From: Streptomyces sp. CBMA29
Lineage (GTDB): Bacteria > Actinomycetota > Actinomycetes > Streptomycetales > Streptomycetaceae
NCBI RefSeq assembly: GCF_014596445.1
Contig: NZ_MECL01000124.1
Coordinates: forward strand, 62,001-126,000
Reading direction: 5' to 3'
Length of the DNA: 64,000 nt
Shown: in pieces, positions 39,990-48,265 of the stretch
Position numbering within the stretch: the stretch's first letter is position 1
Layout: each line of letters begins with the position of its first letter
The notes under the pieces: model-generated
What the model was told of the DNA's origin: nothing
What the model saw: the letters and a program-made list of their open reading frames with translations, nothing else
The model's database searches: none
Program-made: the position numbers and the translations under genes

Positions 39990-40351
39990 CGCTGCGCGGG
40001 CCCGTGTGACACGGGGTTTTTGTATGTCGTTGATGACGACTCCAACGTGAGGTCAGGAACAGGACAAGGACGAGACCTGGATCGTGGTGCGATAGCTGCC
40101 TGTTGCACGCTTTTGGCGGGCGACGGCTGTAGTGTGCACGCCACTTCCGGACGCTGGGAATGCCGAACAGCCGTCCTTAGCTGGACCTTTAACCACCGGG
40201 CGGGGATTTCGACGCGCTTAGGCCAAATGCCGGGTCCGCCACCCCTGTCATCTGTCAGGAGCGGGCCCGCCGGGCCGTGCCTACAGTGGTGGGTGTCCGG
40301 CCGGACCGGTCCGCACGGGGGAGCCCGGGACGGCGGGACAGGGGCCGGTGG
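39990..40351. other. 362-bp region upstream of the S53 peptidase gene
   Basis: The first 45 bases probably encode the real N-terminus of the peptidase (minus strand). The remainder holds an AT-richer promoter zone (around 40085-40200, with TTTTGGCG and CCTTTAACC) and the 3' flank of the kinase gene (GCGGGCCCGCCGGGCC near 40260). No other gene is visible. Confidence 0.5.
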
Positions 40352-41932
40352 CTACCGCGCGGTGTAGTCGGCCAGGTAGCGATGCACCTTGTCGACGTAC
40401 GGCCGCACGCGCGCCGGTACGCCACCGGCCTCCTCGATCGTGCGGGTGCTCGTGCGGTACGCGGCGGCCGTCAGCCCCGGAAGGTCGTCGTGCAGGCCGT
40501 GCTTCTTGAGCTGTTCGTCCACCCAGCACAGATAGGCGCCCATGGTGGCGATGGCGTCGGGCGCCGACATGTAGTCCTTGGTGCCGTTGCGGTCGCCGTC
40601 CACCGCCCACGCCTTGAAGACCCGCGGTGTCCACATGGCGATGCCGTACTCGTCGGTGCTCGGGCGGCGCGCCTTCTCGTTGAAGCCGGTCTCCGCCTTG
40701 AGCATCGCGGCGATCAGCGCCGGGGTGACCTCGGGCTGCACGCACAGCCGGGCGGCAGAACCGATGGACGTCCGCAGATTCTTCGGTATGTCGGAGGAGG
40801 CGGGCAGCGCGTCGTTCACGGCGCTGACCGTCACGCCGGGGGTGGTCGCGGGAGCCTCGGCCCCGGGCTTCCCGGCGCCGTCACCGCCCGCGAGCAGCAC
40901 TCCCGTGGTGGTCCCCGCGGCGGCCAGGACGACGACAAGCGCCGTGACCAGGACGGCGGTTCGCGGCCCGCGCCGGGACGCGCCGGAGGGACGCGTGTCG
41001 CCGGAGGCCGCGCACTCCTCGACCCGCTCGGCGAGCTTGGCCGCGGTCAGGGCGGAGCGGGCGGCGTGGTCGGGCGCGAGGCAGTCGGCGATGAGCTGTC
41101 GCCAGCCCGCGGGGAGCGCGGGGTCGAGCCGCAGCGGCGCCCGGCCGCGCGCGTACGCCTGGGCGGCCAGGGCTCGGGCCCGCGCTCCGGCGCCGGGGAA
41201 GGGGTGCTGGCCGCCGCTGAGGACCTGGTGGGCGACGACGCCGAAGGCCCAGATGTCGGCGGTGGGGCGGACCGCCGTGCCGAGGCTGCCGGTGCGCTCG
41301 GACCACCACTCGGGCGGCAGGTGGTCCAGGGTGCCCATGGGCGGTACGTAGGCGTGCGTGCCGTCCAGTTCGGTGGTGAGGCCGAAGTCCGCGAGCCAGA
41401 CCTCGCCTTCGGGGCCCAGCAGGATGTTGGCCGGTTTCAGGTCCCCGTGCAGCCAGCCCTCGCCGTGTAGATGGGCGAGGCCCGAGGCGGCGCCGCGCAG
41501 GATGCGGACGGCGTCGGGGACGGGTGCGGACGGGGCGTCGGCGAGCAGGTCCTGGACATTGCGCTCCGCGCGGTCCATGGCCAGCGCGATGGAGCCGTCG
41601 AGCGCGGGCCGGTCCTGGTCGGTCACCGGCAGCGCCTCGTACGTACGGATCAGGTGCGGGTGGCGGGCCGCCAGGCTGAACCGCACTTCCTTGGTGACCA
41701 GTTCGTCCACCTCGGCGCGCTGGCCGGGGGCGAGCAGGCCGGTGCCGAGGAATTTCAGGGCGGCGCGCTGTCCCGCGCGCGGGCTGTCGGGCGCGCCCTC
41801 GGCGGTGTAGACGCTGCCCCAACTGCCGCTGCCGATCAGGCCGGTGACCGTCCAGTCGCCGACCCGGTAGCCGGTCGGTACGTCGAGCGGCGCCTTGGCC
41901 CTGGCCTGGCCGCCGCCCTCCTCGTGCGTCAC
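40352..41932 (-). CDS. Ser/Thr protein kinase with extracellular lysozyme-like domain
   Basis: 526 residues. The cytoplasmic kinase domain covers about 22-305: P-loop IGSGSWGSVY, Lys60 (AALKFLG), catalytic loop HGDLKPAN (162-169, so a non-RD kinase with Gly before the Asp), DFG (182-184), and DIWAFGVV. One membrane helix lies at about 325-348. The outside part (about 375-526) reads as a transglycosylase/goose-lysozyme-like domain: VTPALIAAMLKAETGFNEKA with Glu414 in the catalytic position, YGIAMWTPRVFKAW, and DAIATMGAYLCWV. A peptidoglycan-binding or -cleaving ectodomain would let the kinase sense the wall. The GTG at 41932 follows GGAAAGG, 2 bp after the FHA gene's stop, so the two are co-translated. 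Confidence 0.87.
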   Translation of the reverse strand: MTHEEGGGQARAKAPLDVPTGYRVGDWTVTGLIGSGSWGSVYTAEGAPDSPRAGQRAALKFLGTGLLAPGQRAEVDELVTKEVRFSLAARHPHLIRTYEALPVTDQDRPALDGSIALAMDRAERNVQDLLADAPSAPVPDAVRILRGAASGLAHLHGEGWLHGDLKPANILLGPEGEVWLADFGLTTELDGTHAYVPPMGTLDHLPPEWWSERTGSLGTAVRPTADIWAFGVVAHQVLSGGQHPFPGAGARARALAAQAYARGRAPLRLDPALPAGWRQLIADCLAPDHAARSALTAAKLAERVEECAASGDTRPSGASRRGPRTAVLVTALVVVLAAAGTTTGVLLAGGDGAGKPGAEAPATTPGVTVSAVNDALPASSDIPKNLRTSIGSAARLCVQPEVTPALIAAMLKAETGFNEKARRPSTDEYGIAMWTPRVFKAWAVDGDRNGTKDYMSAPDAIATMGAYLCWVDEQLKKHGLHDDLPGLTAAAYRTSTRTIEEAGGVPARVRPYVDKVHRYLADYTAR

Positions 41933-41934
41933 GC

Positions 41935-42792
41935 TCAGACCTTTCCGGTTCCGTGGGAGACGGCGGCGGCGGTGCCGGCGGTGGCGGCCGGGGCGGCGCC
42001 GTGCCGTGTCCTGGGCGGCAGCAGGGCCAGGTGTTCCTCCCTGACCAGGTCGAAGCGGAGCGCGAAGGCCACCAGTTCGTCCCGCTTGCCGCCCGCGAGG
42101 GTGTCGGAGTCGGTCTCGGCGGCGTCGTCGCGCAGCCGCAGCTTCACCGAGGCCAGGTAGTCCACGTGGTAGTTGACGGCGGACCTGGTCAGGTCGCGGC
42201 AGGACTCCAGCGGGCGCAGCCGCTTGAGCACGTCGCCGACGCCGGGCACCGCGCCGGTCGAGGCGTTGCGCAGCCTCGGTTCGCACAGCGCGAGCAGCAC
42301 CAGGAAGTATTTGGAGGTCGGATCGAGAGCGAAGGGCATCGTCGTGCGCTCGCCGCCGTCCGCCCCGCTGTCCGGGTCGTCCTGGTACGCGTGCTGCGGC
42401 GCGAACACCTTGAAACTGGCACCGGCGCCCCGCGAGGGCAGCACCACCTGCGAGAACTCGAACGGCACCGGAGCGCCGAGCCGTCCGGGCGCCACCTTGA
42501 TGTGCTCGCCCGCGCCCTCCAGATTCTCCACCACATAGGTCGCGCTGCGGCTGAAGTTGGACAGCCGCCAGTAGTCCTCGGCCGCGGTGATCTGCCCCGC
42601 GCACCGCGAGACCCCGGGGTCCCGCAGCCGCACCGGCACCGGGCTTCCGGGCGACCCCCGCCCGAACTCGGCCGTCTCACCGGGACCGAGCCGCAGCAGT
42701 CTCGGCCGCCGCCCGACCGGTTCCTCGCCCCACCGCCCGTCGGACCACCGCCCGTCCGATTCCTCGGGCAACTGCACAATCACCGTGTCCAC
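41935..42792 (-). CDS. FHA-like domain protein, operon partner of the kinase
   Basis: 285 residues. A divergent forkhead-associated domain lies at about 25-125: LLRLGPGETAEFGRGSPGS (the GR motif), DPGVSRCAGQI (the S-x-x-H region with Arg-Cys), and YWRLSNFSRSATYVVEN (the N-x-S strand). The C-terminal half (about 150-285) is helical and has a winged-helix look (SKYFLVLLALCEPRLR, RSAVNYHVDYLASVKLRL). FHA domains bind phosphothreonine, so this is a likely reader or substrate of the adjacent kinase. The GTG at 42792 is preceded by GGAAGGGGG. It is the first gene of the two-gene operon. Confidence 0.8.
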   Translation of the reverse strand: MDTVIVQLPEESDGRWSDGRWGEEPVGRRPRLLRLGPGETAEFGRGSPGSPVPVRLRDPGVSRCAGQITAAEDYWRLSNFSRSATYVVENLEGAGEHIKVAPGRLGAPVPFEFSQVVLPSRGAGASFKVFAPQHAYQDDPDSGADGGERTTMPFALDPTSKYFLVLLALCEPRLRNASTGAVPGVGDVLKRLRPLESCRDLTRSAVNYHVDYLASVKLRLRDDAAETDSDTLAGGKRDELVAFALRFDLVREEHLALLPPRTRHGAAPAATAGTAAAVSHGTGKV

Positions 42793-42959
42793 GCCCGACC
42801 CCCTTCCCACCCCAAGCGTCACACCTGTCGCGCAGTAGTGGACGCCCCTCGCGGAAAGCGGGTTGCGCAACCTCCCCAAGATGACCGAGAAGCGCTCACT
42901 CGTCCGGGTGATGCCGGGGTCACATTCCATGCCGTTCCCTGAACGGCCGGGGCGGTCCC

Positions 42960-44990
42960 TCAGCTCTCCTCGCGGACGACCGTCGCGCTCGCGGGCGGGA
43001 GGACGGCGCCCTCGGGCGGAAGGGCGCGGGAGGCCAGGAGATCGTGGCCCCGCACGGGGACGCGGACCTCGGCCGGGGAGTGGTTGAGGAGGAAGAGGTA
43101 CGCGCGGCCGTCGGCGCTGTGGCGGCGGACCGCCTCGACGCCCGCCGGGAGCGCGGGGAGTTCGGGCTCCGCGCCGGACGCCCGTATCAAGCCGGCGATC
43201 AGCGCGGTGTACGAGGCGGGGGACAGCCGGGTGGAGGCGTACCAGGCGGCGCCCCGGCCGAGGGCGTGCCGGGTGACGGCGGCCCGGCCGGTCAACGTGC
43301 CTTCCGCGTAACGGATTTCGGCCGTCGCGCCCTCCAATAGCAGCGCTTCGGTCCAGGTGGCGCCGGCGCCGCCGTCGGTCAGGGTGACGGCGGCGCCGGA
43401 CGGCAGGGGGCGGAACTCCTCGGCGCGCAGGCCGAGCAGCGGCCGCAGCGGGCCCGGCGCCCCGCCGGGCCACGCGCGGTAGTGGGGGTCGACCGCGCCG
43501 CTGAAGCACTCGACCAGCAGGGTGCCGCCGCCCTCGACGTAGGCGGTGAGCGCGGCGGCGGACTCCTCGGAGACCAGGTGCAGGCTGGGGGCGAGAACCA
43601 GCCGGTACGCGGACAGGTCGGCGGACGGGTGCGCGAAGTCGGTGGTGATCCCGGCGTCCCACAGGGCGCGGTGGGCGCGCTTGAGGGCGGGCAGGTACGG
43701 GAGTTCGGGCGTGGGCAGGACGGGGGTGTCCAGCGCCCACCACACGTCCGGGTCGTGCAGGACGGCCGCCCGCGCCCGTACGGTCGAGCCGGTCACCTCG
43801 GCCAGGGCGGCCACCGCGTGGCCGGTTTCGACGGTCTCGCGGAAGATCCGGGTGTCCGGCCCCGCGTGCGGGACCATCGCGGAGTGCCAGATCTCGGCCC
43901 CGGCCGGTGACTGCCGCCACTGGAAGAACAGCACGCCCTCCGAACCGCGCGCGATGTGGCTCAGCGAGTGCCGCAGGATGTCGCCCGGTTCCTTGGGCAG
44001 GACGAGGTCGCCCGCGTAGACGGTGCTGGTGGCCTGCTCGATCAGCAGCCACGGCTTGCCGCCGCCGAAGGAGCGCGCCCGGTCCGCGCCGAAGGCGGTG
44101 TCGGCGGCGGCGTCCAGGCCCGGCGCGTCCGGGTAGTGGTCCACGCCCACCAGGTCGACCTCGCGGCCGAACGCCCACAGGTCGAGCACCTGGTAGCCGG
44201 GCAGCATCAGATTGGTGGTGACCGGCACCCGGCTGTGCGCCCGGATCGCGTCGCGCTGCTCGCGGTAGGCGGTCAGCGCGAGGTCGGACCAGAAGCGGCG
44301 GAAGTCCAGCACCTGGCCGGGGTTGGGGCGCCACTGCGTGGCGCGCGGCGGCTGGATCTGCTCCCACGCGCCGTAGCGCTGGCTCCAGAAGGCGGTGCCC
44401 CAGGCCCGGTTGACGGCTTCCAGCGTGCCGTACCGGTCGCGCAGCCAGCGCCGGAAGGCGTCGGCGGCGTGCTCGCAGTGGCAGACGGTCGCGTACTCGT
44501 TGTGCACGTGCCAGAGAGCGACCGCCGGGTGCGCGCCGTAGCGGGCCGCCAGAGCCTCGGCGACGGCGCGGGCGGCCTGCCGGTAGGCGGGCGCGGCCAG
44601 GCAGTACGTGTCACGGCTGCCGTGCGTCAGCCGGGTGCCGTCGGCGGTGACGGGCAGGGCGTCGGGGTGCGCGAGGCCGAACCACGGCGGCGGCTGCGCG
44701 GTGGGTGTGGCGAGATCGACGGCGACGCCTTGCGCGTGCAGCCGCTCCAGCCGGGCGTCGAGCGCGGCGAAGTCGTAGCGTCCCGGCTCGGGTTCGAGCT
44801 CCGCCCAGCCGAAGACGTTGAGGGTCACGAGATTGACGCGGGCCCTGCGCATCAGCTCCTCGTCCTCGCGCCGTACGGCCGGGTCGTGTTGGAACTGCTC
44901 GGGGTTGTAGTCACCGCCGAAGGCGGGGCCGCCGAGCCGCGCGGTCAGCCAACCGGCCGGATCGGCACGGGAGTCGGGGACGGCGTCCAT
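42960..44990 (-). CDS. GH42 beta-galactosidase
   Basis: 676-residue cytoplasmic glycosidase. The N-terminal TIM barrel starts FGGDYNPEQF. Acid/base Glu165 is in HVHNEY and nucleophile Glu318 in WLLIEQATS; the A4 fold continues with VDHYPDAPG. A trimerisation Rossmann-like domain (about 390-600) and a small C-terminal beta domain complete the normal GH42 length. Cysteines near 130 and 170-172 may form the metal site seen in some GH42 enzymes. It removes terminal beta-galactose. AGGTGA 8 bases before the ATG lies at the end of the GH31 gene (9 bp separates the two), so they are co-transcribed. Last gene of the sugar operon. Confidence 0.93.
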   Translation of the reverse strand: MDAVPDSRADPAGWLTARLGGPAFGGDYNPEQFQHDPAVRREDEELMRRARVNLVTLNVFGWAELEPEPGRYDFAALDARLERLHAQGVAVDLATPTAQPPPWFGLAHPDALPVTADGTRLTHGSRDTYCLAAPAYRQAARAVAEALAARYGAHPAVALWHVHNEYATVCHCEHAADAFRRWLRDRYGTLEAVNRAWGTAFWSQRYGAWEQIQPPRATQWRPNPGQVLDFRRFWSDLALTAYREQRDAIRAHSRVPVTTNLMLPGYQVLDLWAFGREVDLVGVDHYPDAPGLDAAADTAFGADRARSFGGGKPWLLIEQATSTVYAGDLVLPKEPGDILRHSLSHIARGSEGVLFFQWRQSPAGAEIWHSAMVPHAGPDTRIFRETVETGHAVAALAEVTGSTVRARAAVLHDPDVWWALDTPVLPTPELPYLPALKRAHRALWDAGITTDFAHPSADLSAYRLVLAPSLHLVSEESAAALTAYVEGGGTLLVECFSGAVDPHYRAWPGGAPGPLRPLLGLRAEEFRPLPSGAAVTLTDGGAGATWTEALLLEGATAEIRYAEGTLTGRAAVTRHALGRGAAWYASTRLSPASYTALIAGLIRASGAEPELPALPAGVEAVRRHSADGRAYLFLLNHSPAEVRVPVRGHDLLASRALPPEGAVLPPASATVVREES

Positions 44991-44998
44991 GGAAGGGT

Positions 44999-47032
44999 TC
45001 ACCTCGGCTCCGCGATCGGCAGCCGCGCCCCGTCGCGCAGGAACAGCGGAATGCGCTCCAGCGGCGCCGCGGCCGTCACCGTACGGCCGCCGTCGTGCTC
45101 CTCGCCCGTCCACGCGTCCGTCCACCGCGCGCCCGCCGGAAGGTAGACCTCCCGCGCGACCGCGCCCGCCTCGGTGACCGGGGCCACCAGCAGGTCGGGC
45201 CCGAGCAGGAAGGCGTCGGAGATCCCCCACGCGTCCTGGTCGTCGGGGAATTCCAGCAGCAGCGGCCGCATCGGCGGCACCCCGCTCCGGGCCGTCTCCC
45301 GCATCTGCTCGGCGACGTACGGCCGCAGCCGTTCGCGCAGCCGCAGATACGAGGCCAGGACCGCGTACGCCTCAGGGCCGTACGACCAGACCTCGTTGGG
45401 CAGGCCGGTCATGCCGGGCTCCAGGACCTGTTCCGGGCCGCGGAAGCCGTGCAGGCGGAACAGCGGGCAGAAGGCGCCGTACTGGAACCAGCGGACCAGC
45501 ACCTCGCGGTAGGCGGGGTCGTCGGGGTCGCCGCCGTGGAAGCCGCCGATGTCGGTGGTCCACCAGGGGATGCCGGAGAGCATCACCTGGAGCCCGGCGG
45601 TGATCTGCGCGCGCAGCGACGCGAAGTCGGTGCCGATGTCGCCGGACCACAGGGCGGCGCCGTAGCGCTGCGCGCCCGCCCACGACGAGCGGTTGAGGGT
45701 CAGCACCTCGCTGTGCCCGGCCGCGCGCAGCCCGTCGTGCACCATGCGGGCGTGCTCGCGCGGATAGAGGTTGGCGACTTCGAGTCCGGGCCCCGCGTGG
45801 AAGCGCAGGTTGGCGGGGTAGTTGGGTTTCAGCTCCGGCTCGTCGGCGTCCAGCCAGAACGCCGAGACGCCGTGCGCGAGGTAGTTGGCGGCCAGCTTCT
45901 CCCACACGTACGCGCGGGCCTCGGGATGCGTGGCGTCGTAGAAGGCGACCTGCGCCGCGTACGCGCCGAGGCCCTTGTCCGGCCAGTCGGCGTGCGCGAG
46001 CGGGCCGTATTCGGTGCCGATCAGCAGCCCGCGGTCCCCCATCGGCGCGTGGTTCTCGCTGGCCGGGCTGACTGACGGCCACACCGAGACCATCAACTTC
46101 ACGCCCATGCCGTCCAGTTCACGGACCATCGCGGCCGGGTCCGGCCACTCGGCGGGGTCGAAGCGCCAGTCGCCCAGGTGCGTCCAGTGGAAGAAGTCGC
46201 AGACGATGACGGACAGCGGCAGCTCGCGGCGGCGGTACTCACGCGCGACCTCCAGCAGCTCCTCCTGGGTGCGGTAGCGCAGCTTGCACTGCCAGAAGCC
46301 CGTGGCCCAGTCGGGGAGTTCGGGGCTGTGGCCGGTGGCGTCGGCGTACCGGCGCAAGGCGGCGGCCGGGTCGCCCGCGGTGAACCAGTAGTCGATCTGC
46401 CGGGCGCTGTCGGCGACCCAGCGGGTGCCGGTGACGCCCAGCTCGACGCGGCCGACCGCCGGGGAATTCCACAGCAGGCCGTAGCCGCGGCTGGAGATCA
46501 GCAGCGGCACGGTCACCTCGCCGTTGCGCTGCACCAGGTCGAGGACCGCGCCTTTCTGGTCGAAGAGTCCGTGCCCGTGCTGGCCCAGGCCGTAGCAGCG
46601 CTCGTCCGCATACGCCCTGAACCGCTGCTCCAGACGGTGGTAGCCGTTGCCGGTGGCCGTGTAGAGGCGCGGCCCCGGCCACCAGAAGTGCGGCGGCTCC
46701 TCGGCCAGCAGCTCACCGCCGTCATCGGTGCGCAGGAAGGTCAACCGGCCCGCCGCCGCGGGCAGTTCCGGGGTCAGCCGGCCCTCGGCGCAGGCGTCGA
46801 TCCGTACGGTCAGCGTGCCGTTGACGAGGGTCGCCGAGTCGCCGTGCACGGTGATCGCGGTTGTGGCGCCGGGCGGCGGCGCGTCCAGCGCGCCGGGCAG
46901 ATCCTCGACGATCTCCCCGGCGGGCGCGGACCGCACCCGGACCGCGTCCGGGCCCCACGCCTCGACCCGCAACGTCTCACCCCTGGCCCGCCATTCGAGG
47001 GCGTGCTCGCGGATGCGGAAGTGCTCTGCCAT
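44999..47032 (-). CDS. GH31 alpha-xylosidase-type glycosidase
   Basis: 677-residue retaining alpha-glycosidase. An N-terminal beta-sandwich is followed by the GH31 barrel. The nucleophile Asp395 is in FWLDADEPEL, the acid/base Asp465 in LWSGDIGTDF, and GIPWWTTDIGGFHGG and WFQYGAFCPLFRLHG complete the active site. The WLDA-x-EPE nucleophile segment is the form found in xyloglucan-acting alpha-xylosidases (Xyl31/XylS type) rather than the WxDMNE of alpha-glucosidases, which is why alpha-xylosidase is preferred. AGGAGAG precedes the ATG at 47032. It is encoded between lacI and the GH42 gene in the same operon. No signal peptide, so it acts on imported oligosaccharide. Confidence 0.88.
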   Translation of the reverse strand: MAEHFRIREHALEWRARGETLRVEAWGPDAVRVRSAPAGEIVEDLPGALDAPPPGATTAITVHGDSATLVNGTLTVRIDACAEGRLTPELPAAAGRLTFLRTDDGGELLAEEPPHFWWPGPRLYTATGNGYHRLEQRFRAYADERCYGLGQHGHGLFDQKGAVLDLVQRNGEVTVPLLISSRGYGLLWNSPAVGRVELGVTGTRWVADSARQIDYWFTAGDPAAALRRYADATGHSPELPDWATGFWQCKLRYRTQEELLEVAREYRRRELPLSVIVCDFFHWTHLGDWRFDPAEWPDPAAMVRELDGMGVKLMVSVWPSVSPASENHAPMGDRGLLIGTEYGPLAHADWPDKGLGAYAAQVAFYDATHPEARAYVWEKLAANYLAHGVSAFWLDADEPELKPNYPANLRFHAGPGLEVANLYPREHARMVHDGLRAAGHSEVLTLNRSSWAGAQRYGAALWSGDIGTDFASLRAQITAGLQVMLSGIPWWTTDIGGFHGGDPDDPAYREVLVRWFQYGAFCPLFRLHGFRGPEQVLEPGMTGLPNEVWSYGPEAYAVLASYLRLRERLRPYVAEQMRETARSGVPPMRPLLLEFPDDQDAWGISDAFLLGPDLLVAPVTEAGAVAREVYLPAGARWTDAWTGEEHDGGRTVTAAAPLERIPLFLRDGARLPIAEPR

Positions 47033-47136
47033 GCGGTGGCTCTCCTGACGTGTCGGTACGGGGGCGGAAGCGGGCGTGCGGGGGTAGGGAGGTGGCGCGC
47101 TCTGTCTCGGGGGAAGCGGGCTCGGGGAAGCGGGGC

Positions 47137-48168
47137 TCAGGCGCGGTGCGGGGCCGGGCCCGTACTCTCGCGCGTAGTCAACAGCGGTGTGAGCAGGGCG
47201 ACTTCGTCGGCGTCCGCGCCCTCGATCCGCCGCATGACCAACTCCACCGCGCGCCGCCCCAGATCCTGCGCGGGCCCGGTGACGGCGGTCAGCCGCGGCG
47301 AGTACTGGTCGGCCAGCGGCTCGGGGCACAGCGCCACCACCGAGGCGTCCTCGGGCACGATCCGCCCGGCCGCCCGCAGCAGACTCAGCAGCGGCCCGAT
47401 CGCGCCCTCGTTCTGCACGACGAAACCGGTCGTCTCCGGCCGGTCGGCGAGGATGCGGGTGAAGGCGCCCGCCGTGCTCTCGTACGTCCCGTCGCACGGC
47501 CGGTGCACGATCCGCAGCCCGCGCTCGGCCGACCTCGTACGGAAGCCGGTCAGCGTGCGTTCCGCGTAGCCCGCGTGCCGCCGGTAGACCGCCGGGCTGT
47601 AGCCGATGAAGGCCACGTCGCGGTGGCCGAGGCCGGCCAGGTGGTCCGCGCACAGCGCGCCCGCCGCCGCGAAGTCGTGGTCCACGCAGGACAGTCCGGT
47701 CGCGTCGGCGGGCAGCCCGATCAGCGCGGCGTGCGTGTTCTGCGCCCGCAGCACGGGGATGCGGTCGTCGTCCAGCTCGACGTCCATCAGGATCACGCCG
47801 TCGGCCAGGCCGCTGGCCGCGACCCGCCGCACCCCGTCGGGGCCCTCGTCGTTGGTGATCAGCAGCACGTCGTAGCCGAAGCTGCGCGCGGCCATGGTCA
47901 CCGCGATGGCGATCTCCATCATGATCGGCACGTAGACGTCCGTGTGCAGCGGCACCATCAGCGCGATGATGTGCGACCGCTTGCCCGCCAGCGCCCGCGC
48001 GCCCGCGTTGGGGTGGTAGCCCAACTCCCTGATGGCCGCCTCCACCCGGCGCCTGGTCGCCTCGGAGATCGAGCGCTTGCCGCTGATGACGTAGCTGACC
48101 GTGCTCGACGACACCCCGGCGTGCTTGGCCACTTCGGCGATGGTCACGGCGGAGGTGCTTCCCATCAT
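47137..48168 (-). CDS. LacI-family repressor of the glycoside locus
   Basis: 343-residue regulator. LacI helix-turn-helix at residues 8-27 (VTIAEVAKHAGVSSSTVSYV) with hinge helix (HPNAGARALAGKRS). The periplasmic-binding-protein-like effector domain runs from about 65 to the end (IALMVPLHTDVYVPIMMEI, ADGVILMDVELDD, GYSPAVYRRHAGYAERTLTGF). AAGGAG 9 bases before the double ATG at 48168 sets the start. It lies inside the transporter/hydrolase operon, and the two operators near 52.0 and 52.2 kb are its likely sites, since LacI proteins of this type bind CGAAGCGCTTCG-like palindromes. The inducer is presumably the imported oligosaccharide. Confidence 0.93.
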   Translation of the reverse strand: MMGSTSAVTIAEVAKHAGVSSSTVSYVISGKRSISEATRRRVEAAIRELGYHPNAGARALAGKRSHIIALMVPLHTDVYVPIMMEIAIAVTMAARSFGYDVLLITNDEGPDGVRRVAASGLADGVILMDVELDDDRIPVLRAQNTHAALIGLPADATGLSCVDHDFAAAGALCADHLAGLGHRDVAFIGYSPAVYRRHAGYAERTLTGFRTRSAERGLRIVHRPCDGTYESTAGAFTRILADRPETTGFVVQNEGAIGPLLSLLRAAGRIVPEDASVVALCPEPLADQYSPRLTAVTGPAQDLGRRAVELVMRRIEGADADEVALLTPLLTTRESTGPAPHRA

Positions 48169-48205
48169 GCTGTGCTGCTCCTTCTGGGTGTTCGCCGAGC
48201 CGTTC

Positions 48206-48265
48206 ATCCCCTGAGCGTTCATCCCCTGACCGCTCGTCCCCTGACCGCTCATCCCTTGACCGCTC
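48206..48265. repeat. Four tandem 15-bp repeats across the permease stop codon
   Basis: Units at 48206, 48221, 48236 and 48251, consensus ATCCCCTGACCGCTC, with one to three differences. The last unit encodes the end of the permease gene; the others lie in the gap to lacI. On the minus strand each unit carries GAGCGGTCAGGGGA, so they offer weak alternative starts in frame with lacI (repeated MSGQG). Confidence 0.85.

Noticed and set aside
48206..48265. Repeats as a CRISPR array
   Set aside because: Units are directly adjacent without spacers and partly coding. The same holds for 31947-32006, 2395-2446 and 58622-58654.
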